From positions 124,001-188,000 of the forward strand of contig JAYMGJ010000216.1 in NCBI GenBank assembly GCA_037178675.1: a DNA stretch of 64,000 nt. Reading direction: 5' to 3'. Both the position numbers and the translations under genes were made by a program. Below the pieces are notes generated by a model. The model was not told the DNA's origin. It did not search any database and was given only the letters and a program-made list of their open reading frames with translations. Positions within the stretch are counted from its first letter, which is position 1. Each line of letters opens with the position of its first letter. Below, piece after piece: positions 10,516-21,914 of the stretch. This DNA is from Scleroderma bovista. Taxonomy: Eukaryota; Basidiomycota; Agaricomycetes; Boletales; Sclerodermataceae.

Positions 10516-12726
10516 TTAATGGACAGTACCTTGACTTTCTAAAGAGGCATCGCCCCGTGGCTCGATGGGCAAGCACAATGCAATAAATCCAGCAAGGACA
10601 AGCACTGCCCCAGAAACCCACATAGGAAGAGATGTATTTATGTTAGCGTATAGCGCAATGATGGATGCCTGCATTTGGTATATCACCACTGTGCACTTCT
10701 GAAACATCGCCGAAACACGCACCATGGCATTACAGGTGCAATTTACAGTGAAAACCATCGTGTAACCTGTTCCCCTGGCCTTGATGGGGAACAGCTCCAG
10801 AGATAGGGCGTATAACACGCCATACATAATGGTACAGGCATAATTGATCCCGCAGTTCCATCCATTAAATGCATTAGATGTGGATGCAGTTGTCGACAAG
10901 AGAATGAAAACACCGGTTAGAACTGTGGACAATGGTTATCACACTCAGATAATTTGAATTAATGGTGCAGACCGACCAGTGAAGATAGCAAGGGTTCGTC
11001 GCCGGCCAATGATGGAAATTTCGATCAGATAACCGGCCATCAACGCTGCTGGAATACAAAGGAAACTCGAGATCACTTGCTTTAATGCCCCTCAGTACCA
11101 GATCCTCGGGGATGATCAATAACTCACATCACGATATGCAGCAGACAGAGAACCATGTGCCGCTCCTCGTGTTTGCAGGCTGATCCAAGGACGTTAACTC
11201 TTACACGTGCGACAACAACGGCCGAAACATACTAGTAGGTCTGGAAATCGTAATACCTGTAAAACGATCAGACATGGCATTACGCACATAATGGATCACT
11301 TACAAAGGAGTCGCAAGTCCGATCAAAGCTAAAGGAAAAACGGTCAGCCCTTGTTCCGAGGATCTGAGAAAAATATTCCTCACCCCATAAAACGATCAGG
11401 ATGCTAGTCGAGTATGCCAGCACCCGTGTTGCGAACAAAGGCCTTATGTGGCCGGCGTGGAATTCCGAGAATTTCCTCATCGCAGACGTAGATGTGACCA
11501 TCTTGGTATCAGTCTGAATTTTGGTGTCCCCGATGAGTACTTCAGCTCCTTTAAGGTGCGCCACAGTAAGGTTACTAATCTTTCCATTGATGGTCGCTAC
11601 TTTGTGCACGACAGCTACTGCGTCTTCGTCTCTCCCGCGAGACATAAGATACGTTGGACTCTCTGGAAGGTTGAAGGCGAAGAGCCGGAAGACCCACATT
11701 ACCATCATAAGCCCACCCGTAGCCAAGAGGCAATAGCGCCAACCTTGGTTCGACGAGGCGGGGCATGGTGCTGGTGCAGGGGGACAAGAGAAGTTACTAA
11801 TCAACGGCCAAGCGAGCTTATGGGGTCAGCAACAAATTCAACGCTTTGATTCCAAGTAGCTCACTAAACTACCGACCAGGTCACCCAATGACCACCAGAT
11901 GCAGAGCACAGTCAGCATATATCGATGTGATGTAGGAACAAATTCTATCGGGATATAGATTTCACGTTCTTACAAAGTACAGGAAGGGGCCACCTACCAA
12001 TAAAGACAGTCGAGTCAACAGGGATGTTTCCACCTATTCCGAAAGACCACATGGCAATGCATATACATAGCATAGCATAGTTGGGTGCTGCGGCAGCGAT
12101 GAGAGAAAAAACGGATGTGATAAGGATGGTAAGATGGAAGGACCACCTTTGGTTAGTACGTGAGGTGAGCACTCAAACACCCAATCACAAGGAGTCTTAC
12201 CTACGCCCCCACACGTCATTACTGACGCACCAGAATATTGCTCCGACTAGTAGTCCGACGGCATGTGCGAGGACTATCCACTCTCCTTGGACATTGAACT
12301 CACGTGTAACCGATGTGTAGATTAATGCTTTGATCAGCTACGTGGATGGATATGAGTGAGACTGACTCGTTGGAGATGCCGCGAAGGTAGCGCTCACCAG
12401 CATTAGTTCATCTCTTATCAAAGCTCAGTTAGAAATTCGAAAATGAGTCGAAAAATTCGAAGGTCTCACGAAGTCCAGCCAATCCCGGCCACAATAAACA
12501 AATGCCACTGTGGGTGATGTATGAATTATTATGGCGGGAGGTGTACTATAGACAAACCGACCTGGAACTTTCCCATGTCTATTTCTTGGAGGGCATCATT
12601 AAGAATCTTTGCCTTCACATGATACACAGGGTCCGGCAAGCCTATGGTGTAGTGGGTGTGTAAAACCCCTGGCTCTGCAACAGCTCTCCTGTCGTCGGGG
12701 GTCTGAAACTGCCGAGATGGAGACAT
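10516..12726 (-). CDS. MFS membrane transporter (SV2/sugar-porter-like)
   Basis: Twelve-segment major facilitator. Thirteen exons (minus): 12726-12562, 12507-12470, 12413-12398 (16 nt), 12337-12201, 12146-11998, 11944-11865, 11816-11384, 11328-11304, 11256-11233, 11179-11128, 11079-10977, 10922-10723, 10668-10516; 524 residues, all phases consistent. Seen in the protein: a cytosolic N-terminus ending ALQEIDMGKFQWHLF, motif-A-like VSNDVWGRR, helix 4 GIGGNIPVDSTVF, then EFVPTSHRYMLTVLCIWWSL, a central loop with NLPESPTYLMSRGRDEDA, and GRRRTLAIF plus ELFPIKARGTGYT in the second half. The Cys/Pro-rich loop CPPAPAPCPAS is typical of these fungal transporters. Substrate unknown. A decayed copy lies at 13083-14005, so the locus has duplicated. 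Confidence 0.88.
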
Positions 12727-13082
12727 GTAAAGTAGAAGTAAATTGATTGGTTGGAAAACCTTCCCCGGGTATTTAAGTTCCGGTGGTCCTCTATGGCTGT
12801 GGATAGCGAGTGCGAGTGACAGAAGGTTTTGACAGTCGAGCGCTCTTGATCAACGTTCCAGCCGGTGCCGCCCTTATACTTGCTTAGCAACCTCGGAAAG
12901 CCTTTTCACGCACCACGTCAAACTATACTCGCACAGCCTCGGGTGGATAGATGCGTAGAAGCTTTGATTTTGGCTATTGTCGGGCATCTAGGGCATATGG
13001 TGACCAGTGTCCCTGGCAACCTTGTCTGCAAGGGGTTCTTACCATTCCTTAATGGACCTCCCTCCTGGAACACATCTCGCCC
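12727..13082. other. upstream region of the MFS gene
   Basis: About 350 bp with no supported gene; presumably promoter sequence plus the junction with the relic copy. Confidence 0.5.
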
Positions 13083-14005
13083 CAGGAAAAGATGGGAATT
13101 TCGACCAGATAACCAGCCATCAACCCGCCTGAATACAAGAAGGCAGACCACTTACTATAATGCCTCTCAGTACCACATGATGCTCGAGAACCTGGCACCT
13201 CACGATATGTAATAAATAGCGAGTCATTACTGCGTCCCTCGGGTTTCAGGCTGACACAAGGATGATAACTCCTACACCGCGACGAGAATGATCGAGACAT
13301 ACTAGTAGGTTTAGAAATCATAATATCTGTAAACTGATCAGACACGGGTTTGCATACACGATGGTTTACCTACAAGGGAAAAAGATCTAAGGCATATCAA
13401 AGTTAAAGCAACCATCCGCCTTTGATCCAAGAATCCGGATGAACCACTTACATAAAATGACCAGGACGCTCTTCGAGTATGCCAGTACTATTTTCGCCGC
13501 GAACAGGGGCCTTACGTGGCTGGCATGGAATTCGGTAACTTCGTCATCGTAGCTACAGATGTGGCCACCTTAGTGTTGTTCTGAGTGAAGGGCTCTCAGC
13601 TTTTCTGAGGCGCTTTACAGCAGGGACATTGGTTCTTCCGTTAATGGTGACAACCGTTCTGTGCATGGTAGCCACCGGCTTCATCGCGTCTTCATCTCTC
13701 CTACGACCCATCAGATACGTTTGGCTCTCCTGATGGTTGAAGATGAAGAACCGAACTGAGGATCCTCAGGACCATCATAAGCCCGCCCGTGGCCAACTCG
13801 GAGGTAAAAATGACAGGTTTTGATTGACTCGGCGGGACATGGCACTGGACCCGGTGCAGGGGGACAAGAAATTTTACTAATCAAAAGCCAAGCAATCTTG
13901 TGGGAGTGAGCAGCAAATTCGATGCATTGATGTTCCAAGTCACTCACCAAACTATCGACCAGGTCACCCAATGAATTAATGACCAGTGGCACCAGATGCA
14001 GAGCA
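13083..14005 (-). pseudogene. truncated, decayed copy of the neighbouring MFS transporter
   Basis: On the same strand, this segment matches the transporter gene between about 11000 and 11910 in nucleotide order: the exon near 11040 (around 13085-13150), the DFQTY region (around 13290-13320), the PESPTYLMSRGRDE exon (around 13680-13740), the CPPAP..CPA loop (around 13840-13870) and the GDLVGSL end (around 13930-13960). Frames are interrupted by several indels. The 5' third (first helices) and the 3' end are missing: similarity stops abruptly near 14005 and 13083. No functional product is expected. Confidence 0.85.
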
Positions 14006-15671
14006 CAGTCACCTTGTTATGTACCAAGGTCACTTTCGACGTCCGCGATCGACATTGTTTTGATCTCCGTTCCATTCCTTCTGCCTCAAGTTCGTCGCAT
14101 ATATCCTCCTCGACGTTTCTTAGTCGAGGCAACAGCATAATACACCGTGATTATGGTGATTCTAATGTGCCTATTGTTTTTCGGTGTCCTCGACGCGCTG
14201 ACGGGGAGTAGCACAAGGTAAACAAGGTGTTTGCCGTCGGCGTTGGCCTTTTTCTAATAGTGGTACTACCACGCCCACAACTTGGTCAGGTACTAGCCAC
14301 TTTACCAACGTATGGGACCAGGGACAAGCAATGTTGAGTCCTCTGGTGGTTTGGGTTATTTTAACCCTCCGTGGATGTCGCCATTTCGCCACTTTCATCA
14401 ATAATATCTAATACTGATGTGTGAAACACCCTCTAGTATTAATTTCTGCGATCCTTCTCGAGTCTAGAAGCCCTCATACTTGTACGTGGGGACCCTAGGA
14501 GTCTGTCGAGCTCGTGTTATCTTTTACTGATGTTTTACTTAGTTGCTCTCCATCAGGCCAAGCCTCTCAGCATTCTCAGTTGCGACTTCGCATTTGAAAC
14601 GGAACGGCATACCGCGAGGCTAGATGCCGTTTCGGTCTGGTCCAAGTCAGTTCACATCAAGTTCATGTACACAAAGTGGAATGATGCAGCTCAGAGCTGT
14701 CTCTTCGTTTATTGAATCCTATCGTGTCAGGTACATACGGCGTGTTGTGCTTGTCTGTGTGGCCAACTTTACCCTGGTCTACTTCCCCATCGAGTTTTCT
14801 CAGGTGCGGTGAATCACTATGACTGATTTATGCCTTGCTGACAGTATAGGTAATGGTTCTACTTTTTTTCTTGCTTGCGAAGTGACTGCGCTGCAGACGC
14901 GTTTTCGTTCCAGAGTCGACTTTGACTCCTCGGGGTTTACGGCCATCCGTGTTTTCGGAGCAACGTTCTTCGACTGCATTCTTATGAACGTCGGGTCCCT
15001 TTCGACCGATTTAGTACGACGGACCATAGTTGCAATCTAATTTCACGACCGCCCACAACGTTCCTGCGCGACAGTCCGGCATGTCGAGTCGTTCTATCGG
15101 CGAGCGATTATCGGATATCACCAATATGAAGGCAATGCCCTTGCGCCCATTCTATGCGTGACAAAACATATCATATCGGTCTCACTCGGGATCTTTCAGG
15201 AGGTCCCCTATTGAGCTACGTCTGTCCTATTCTATGGTACATACACCCGCCATATTGAGAATACCACCACTTGAAAAAAAAATTTATGTTGACTTCTGAG
15301 GATCTTGATCCCTTCCCCTGGAGGATTAGGCGACCAGCGAACTGACTCAATTCACATCATGACAATCTGAATCATGATCGGTTTCAAATTGTACTACAAA
15401 CTTACCGCCGAAGTGACTTGTGTTATGTAACAGTTTTCAAATCTTAAAACTTTTCGAGGTACATCCCAAAATGGCAGACTTAGTCGTTCAGGTATTTCAA
15501 GCCATATTGAACAACGACCAAATGAATTGTACGCAAAGTCAGCTACAATTAGCTAAATTGCAAGTCAAACAAATCATGAGAGGCAAAGAAATGAACAACT
15601 AGACCGTAAAAGCGAAAAAAAAAAGCGGGAATGAGATCGGCTGAGGGGGTACATAAATGTGTATCATTTTA
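14006..15671. other. gene-poor region with no assignable gene
   Basis: About 1.7 kb. Short ORFs (for example 14819-15040 plus and 13944-14138 minus) show no recognisable domain. A run of nine A occurs near 15283. It may hold further transposon or gene debris, but I could not support any. Confidence 0.5.
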
Positions 15672-17074
15672 TTAAACTGCATCTGAATCATTTGTAGCGT
15701 AGGAACGGGGTTGCTGTGGTGCGCTCCTAAGGAAGCGTCAGACCAACGAAAAATGCCTGTGTACCTAGGCGGACTCACGACTTGTTGACAATACTGTCCG
15801 AGCCAGTATAGATGAGAAGGTCGTAGGCCAGCGCCCCGCATTGCATACCGAAAATAGATCCAAGAATGGGGCACCAAAGCCAGTACTGGTGCCTGAAGTT
15901 GAACACTGAAGGAAAAAAGTCAGGTCCTTCTTCGCCTTATATTGGCCTGCAAAATGCCACGAACCTTCTTTTCCATAGCCAACCATGGCAGTCAAAATTC
16001 GGGGTCCCAGATCACGCGCAGGGTTGATGGCGTATCCCGTCTCCATGCCGAGCGTGATACCGATCCCGAGGAAGGCCAAGCAGATTACGAAGGGGACGAG
16101 CCCTGTGGGTGGAGCGATGTTTTTCTTGTCAGTGGCAGCGAGAATGGCGATGATAAGCATTGCCGCGCCCAAAAACTGTCAATAGTAGTTGTGTTTAATG
16201 TCTTCCTCAACCCGCACAATCTACTCACCTCTGAGAAGAAACAGCCAACAGAACTCATGTAGTCAGCCTAGAAGATACCATGAGCACAAGCCTGCCAGAA
16301 GGGTGGGGAGAGTCGCACCGCATAGGTTCCGAAGAGGCCCCCAGTGCCCGAGATGGTGCGGATGCCAGAGCCACCCTCGAACGCGTTTATCGCATGATAG
16401 TAGTTGGCGTAAACAATGCCGGCGCCACAGAGGGCACCAAGCAGTTGGGCAATGCAATAGGCAGGGACTTTTTTCCATGGGAAGTCACGGACCGATGCCA
16501 GGGCAAGCGTTACCTGTTTCATGGTCAATTACGATCGAACATGAATGTCAATCACATAAGCGTACTGCTGGGTTTAGGTGACCGCCGGATATCCCACCAG
16601 AAACCCAGACACCAATTCCAAGGCCTTTGAAGCAAGTCAGTACCGTTGAAATCAGGTGGCAAATTTCCTCTCACCGACAGCCCAGCCAAAGTTAAGGGAG
16701 AGGAAGCTCTGGTGATAGCATTCAATTGGACCATAGATTTAAGTCCAGACCGTAGTGTACTCACTCCTCTGGGGCTGGAAGCTACAGCCGTACTCGATGA
16801 CAAGACAGCTTGACAGTTCCCACCACAACCAAAGATGATGAGGATCATAGTGCCCAGAAACTCTGCAAAAGGTTCCCGGATAGACGCTCTGCGGACGACG
16901 CCGTCAGGTACACACTAGCAAACAGACGGCACCACACAAACCTGATCTCTGCCCATCGGTTTGGATGCTGTGGGCCTTTAGTCTGGTCAGTACGCAAACT
17001 ACCTCGTTTGGAGAACTATACTTGCTCGATGTCTCATAGTGGCGCTGCTCAGATTTCTCTGCGGCTTCAGACAT
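15672..17074 (-). CDS. aquaglyceroporin (MIP family channel)
   Basis: Six-helix membrane channel for water/glycerol. Nine exons (minus): 17074-17022, 16888-16765, 16711-16675, 16624-16566, 16513-16319, 16267-16229, 16175-15965, 15905-15779, 15726-15672; 299 residues. Seen: helix 1 EPFAEFLGTMILIIFG, then SGGHLNPAVTLALAS with the first NPA box, KVPAYCIAQLLGAL, DYMSSVGCFFSEFLGAAMLI, GLVPFVICLAFLGIGITLGM, and GYAINPARDLGPRI with the second NPA box. The Asp after NPAR is typical of glycerol facilitators rather than strict water channels. The first NPA box is split by an intron after NPA. Intron 1 (133 nt) is longest. Ends in a short polar tail. Confidence 0.93.
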
Positions 17075-19617
17075 ATTGACAAGAGCTGTCGTCGAGAAGG
17101 AAAGGACAGGATGAACTCAGAGACTGAGGACCTGGGGAAACCAAACCAAGGGTGACGCCGTTCTTATATGTTTGCCAGGGTCTGAACCGTACATAAGGCA
17201 GCTAAAATTGTTGGCCCAACCGAGAAGCGGCCAACAGCATCATGCTGCGATCTGCTGTAATACATTTCGTAAAACCGAAGAAGGAAATATGGTCACCCAA
17301 TGTGCGGATAGGCACTTACGAGATTAATCTTTCTCCCATGCCGCTGAGCAGCTTGGCCCGCACTCGTGCGGCGAGAAAAGACGCACATTGGCAGTGAACT
17401 AGTCCGACACGGGGCTGCCAAACTTGGCCTATGATATAGTCTAATTCTCGAGTTACTTACCATTCAATTTCAGGCGATAGTATGACACCTACGGATAGGA
17501 TGTTTACCAAATATACTGAGAACCGATTCGAGAAGCAACCCAACTGGTGGAAGGAATGTTCCGTGGTGGGTAGGCTATCAGTCGTGGTTTGACGCTCAAA
17601 CGTCATGCTGTTGCAGCATGCTGTCGAATCTGTCATGAAACTTGCCTCGAGCTTGTCCTCGCCTAAATGAAAGGTCACGGGTAACAAGCACGTGATTGGT
17701 CGGATAAGTACGACGAGTAAGAGGATCTCAAAGCTCACGAGTCACGAGTGCCATCATATCTGCAGAACGCAAGGCACAGCGTGATGCGTCCGTCTTTCAG
17801 ATTATTTTCCCCTCAGAAGTGGACCATTTGCGCCCCGACCGAAGCGAAGTTCTCGCTGTCTCGGCGCGAGACCGGCGTGATGTAACTCCATCCAAGCGCC
17901 GACTATCGAGGCGAAGTTCACCGACGAATCAACGATATACTTTGAGCCTAAGACGTAATACTCGGGACAGCAGGCGTCTTTCCCCAAAGCCGACACGATC
18001 GAAAAATCTTTTCAGCCTGCAAAAACAAGCCACGAATCAGAAATTTGTGGTATGATTAGTGGCGATGTTGTGCATAAATGGGCGGTCATCACTGTGACAT
18101 TGTCCACTGTCAACCGTTGTGGATTAGAATGTGGAAGTCTTCATTGCCAATTGGGACTAGTCGAGATAGGATAACCATTTACTGAACAGTGAACAATCAC
18201 CTTGTTTACAAGGGTCAAGGGACGTGGAAAATGTGGTCATCCGTGAATATCGTATATCCCTGAGCTTCGCATGCTGTAATAGCAGTGTTAATAAACAGTA
18301 TATGACCATGGGGTTAGTCTTCTTGTTAGGTGCGGGGGATGTGGTCGGGTGGCCCAACAATTGTACTTTGACTGGAAATGCATAGCGAATTGAAGTGGAA
18401 ACGTTATAACTGAGAGTGTACAGATGAAACCGACTGATGCAAGCCTCGTGCCTCCGAAGGGCCATTTCAATAGGGAAGACCTGTCGATCACGCTGTCTTG
18501 TGTCAGAGACTGAGAGAAGAGTCCCAAACCCACGTGCAAAGAGCAAGGAGCCCCCGTGCGTGGCGATAGTTGCAATCCCATTCGAACTGACCATAGAAAC
18601 AGGCGCTGCAAGCAATTACGACTTCGACAATTGGCGGAGAACATTCATCCTAATATCTTGAACCCGCTCTTGGCCCATGGAGACGGATAAGTTTCTTTCC
18701 TTGCTCAAGGGAGGCATTTTGCACTTCCACAGTAATTTGAGCGGTCGCCGCATGACAGATAGTGAAGTACAATGGAAGCAGTGCCCTATGGCGCAAAGAA
18801 CTAGAGGAAGTTTCTTTGTAGGGAACGAAGCGATTGAGAGAAGAGGCACAAACCCAGGGGGCGGCGGTCTGACACAAACTTCGTTCGGAACAAACGCGGC
18901 GCTTGAACTAACTGCAGGCGCTTATCAGCTTGGTTTCTGTTACATACATACGACGATGGCAAGACGGAGACGAAGACACGGATCAGTGACTTACAGAATG
19001 TCATAAGGGAACTAGAAGATCCGGAATACGCACCACACCACCCGTACTACTAGTAGCGCTGCATTATCGCCAGAGATCACAGACTGGTCACCAGATAGCT
19101 CTGGGACCATCGGAGTCTGGGTTCTCTGCACCCCATTCGCCCTTTTCACCGTCTGGTGCGTGTTTCCCTCTCGATCGCATTCGCTGCACCCGACTTAACT
19201 ATCACTTGGTGGCGAGTTCTCCCCAAGAGACCTGGATTCAATGCCAACCGTCACTTACCCCCGCCAATGAGGCATGTAGATGGGCCAGCAGGTGACCCTC
19301 TGTAGAGTATTCCCAATAGTCACCCTTGTTCCACCATTCGAATCGGTCTGTGCTCATGATCAAAACGCAGGGTTGACGCTTTTGCATCACATCGCGATCA
19401 ATGCTTCCCTGGTTTTCATATGGGTCGACTCCAGGAGTCTTTCACGAAACCGCCTTCCGAGAAACACCACCCTGCACTCACTAACTCAATATTCTTGTAA
19501 GCTTGTTATCTTTCTCGCCCAACGGGCCCAAACATCACTACCAGCACGATGGCGCCAGCACGGCCACCCCCCATCCTGCGACCGGCGGCCTATAAAGACA
19601 ATGGCCATCACCACTAC
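17075..19617. other. long intergenic region
   Basis: About 2.5 kb. ORFs in both orientations (17457-17738, 18157-18644, 18677-19006, 19280-19828) overlap one another and have no recognisable motif or consistent splice structure. I see nothing I can support; promoter of the aquaglyceroporin gene lies at the left end. Confidence 0.5.
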
Positions 19618-19976
19618 TCAATGGGTAGCTAACGGGATGATGACGCCGACCAGTTGGGGAGCCGGCGAAGAGGAACTCTGCATATTCTGTAGTGAAATGA
19701 TGACTCTGAGCACTAGAGTATTGATTGTAAGAGGGTCTGAATGGTACTGCATATCAGTCTTGTGCTCACTGATGCTGACATATGTCCGCTGCCAGCGCTC
19801 GCTTCCCGTGACATCTACTGTGGTTTGAAGCTGTATTTTGTTCCATTTCTGCACTGCAGGAGCTGCTCCTTGTGGAGCGGGCTGGCCTTGCGACTCGGAT
19901 CTGCTGTGCAATCAGTGCATCATAGTTAACTTTCCACTACTTACTAGACTCGAGTAGACTTGGACACGTGATTCAT
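19618..19976 (-). CDS. possible small hypothetical protein, divergent from the DnaJ gene
   Basis: Model: exons 19976-19945 and 19903-19618 (minus), 105 residues, in phase across a 41-nt GT-AG intron. The product begins MNHVSKSTRVYRSESQGQ and contains WNKIQLQTTVDVTGSERW followed by QRTYVSISEHKTDMQYHSDP. No family recognised. Its ATG is only 53 bp from the ATG of the divergent DnaJ gene. The second exon has no ATG of its own (its open frame begins at TTG), which is why the upstream mini-exon is proposed. The 3' half may instead be spliced differently. Expression evidence would be needed to accept it. Confidence 0.35.
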
Positions 19977-20029
19977 CCCCGTCTCAAGGGTCTGCTGCTT
20001 TCTTTCAACTTCGGCTACCGTCGACAGTA

Positions 20030-21782
20030 ATGAGCAGCACATACCCAGTAGCAAGCTCACGACCGTATATCCCGCATATTCGCTCGCAATGCGGAACCTG
20101 TAACTTACCGCTCGAGTTCCCTGTGCCTTCTCCAATACCCTCGCAAGGAACATTCCTTCGCGTCCGATGTTGCAAGTGTCAGACCGTGTACCAACATGCA
20201 TTCTATCCAGGACAACTACCACAAGGTGTATCTGCACAGTCGTCTGCTACTACTCAGTCGACCAACGGAACGAGTGGGTCCAGTGTGGGTGGTAGAAGAG
20301 GCCGCAAGATCGGGACACAGGAGAAGCCGCTAGAGACTGGCTACTACGACCTGTTGGGCGTACCTGTCGATGCAACTACGGACGATATCAAGAAGGCATA
20401 TAGTCAGTTCCCGTTCCTCGCCATCCTTCATGTTGTACTTGTGCTCTAACGTCCTGCTTCTAGGACGATTGGCTATCAAGCATCATCCGGACAAGAATCC
20501 AGACGACCCGCATGCTGAGGAGCGCTTTAAGGAGATTGCTATCGCGTACCAGACCCTTTCTGACCCTGCTCTTCGAAAGAAATACAACGAATTTGGATCC
20601 AAAGAAAGTGCACCGGAAGGCGGATTCGTTGATCCAGAGGAAGTATTCAGTGCAATCTTTGGTGGTGAACGCTTTATACCGATCATCGGTCAAATAAGCC
20701 TGGCTCGGGACATGAAGACTGCACTACAGGAAGCCGACGAGGCAGAGGGCGAAGAAGGTAAAGAGGTCAAACGCGACGCTAAAGGGAAAGAGATCATCTC
20801 CGATGAGGAGAAGGCTCGCAGAGAGGAGAAAGAAAAGAAAGCGAACGCCGAGGTAATTCTGATTTTGTGCACCGTTGCATTGACAGCCCAAAAACCTTGA
20901 TAGAAAGCTGCAGCACGAGCTGAGCGAGTGGGGGGGCTGTGCGTTCCATGATCCTCCCGAGACCGGATGATTCTGACGCATATACAGCGTGGAGAACCTC
21001 GAACGCAAACTTGCAATTTTCACCGAGTCCGCAACTGGTCCGGATGATTACGAGGTCACGACCAGCTGGCGCCAAATGTGCCAAATGGAGGCTGAGTATG
21101 TCCTGCCCATTTTCAGTGGACTTTATGGTTGATCATGCGTGGTGCGGTACCCAGTGAACTCAAGAAGGAATCATATGGCGTTGAGCTACTGCATGCCATA
21201 GGGTTCGTCTACGTGTCCAAAGCAAAGCACTATCTGGCATCAAATCAAACAATCTTTGGTCTTGGGGGTTGGCTGCACAATGTCCAAGGCAAATATCACG
21301 TGTTTAGTGAAACGTGAGTTTTCGGTCCTGCTATAGGAGTCAAAGCTGAACATACACAGGGTATCGACCCTCCGATCTGCCATCGAGCTGAAGAGCGTCT
21401 TTGACCAGATCCAGGCTGCGGAGAAAGCAGGGAACCTGACTCCCGAAGAGAAGAAACGCCTAGAAGAACAAGCTGCGGAGAAAGGGCTGCAAGCCCTGTT
21501 CAAGGCAAGTTGTGATGAGCTACACCCTACATCTATTCTCACTACACTTGGGCACAGGGGACGAAACTCGAGGTCGAGTCCGTCCTACGTGAGACATGTG
21601 ATCGTGTATTGGAAAATCCGTCTGTTCCCCGCAACAAGACTCTTCTGCGAGCCGTCGCTCTCCAGATCCTTGGGGAAGCATTTGTTTCCGTTAAGAAGGA
21701 CGCCGATTCCCATACAGAAGAGAGTGAATATGTCAGGGTAGAAACGAAGACCAGTCGCGAGAGAGATCGTCAGCGCCACTAG
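20030..21782 (+). CDS. DnaJ co-chaperone with C-terminal X domain (CAJ1/DJP1 type)
   Basis: J-domain protein that stimulates Hsp70 ATPase; yeast relatives act in peroxisomal import or general cytosolic folding. Seven exons: 20030-20402, 20464-20852, 20904-20938, 20988-21095, 21155-21313, 21360-21504, 21558-21782; 477 residues. There is an N-terminal Cys-rich segment (CGTCNLPLEF and VRCCKCQTVYQ, CxxC pairs resembling a small zinc ribbon), then a J domain with TGYYDLLGVPVDATTDDIKK and the catalytic HPD in IKHHPDKNPD. Downstream are GGERFIPIIGQISLARDM, a charged coiled-coil stretch, LVENLERKLAIFTES, then KKESYGVELLHAIGFVYVSK typical of the X domain. The sixth intron (21505-21557) is GC-AG with a GCAAGT donor. 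The J domain is interrupted by intron 1 just before the HPD. Confidence 0.93.
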
Positions 21783-21914
21783 GTGCTCGGCGCTCAGCAG
21801 TCACTTGGCCCACTCTTCACACCCATGTGCACCGCATGTCATTCATTGTACCCACTAATCACCCACTCTATGTAGTCACCACACTCTGTGCTATTACTTA
21901 CGTGCTATCCCATC

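Noticed and set aside
18157..19006. Several overlapping ORFs with a short repeated phrase (LCLFSQSL / LGLFSQSL)
   Set aside because: Frames conflict, no family signal; the repeated phrase is too short to support duplication.
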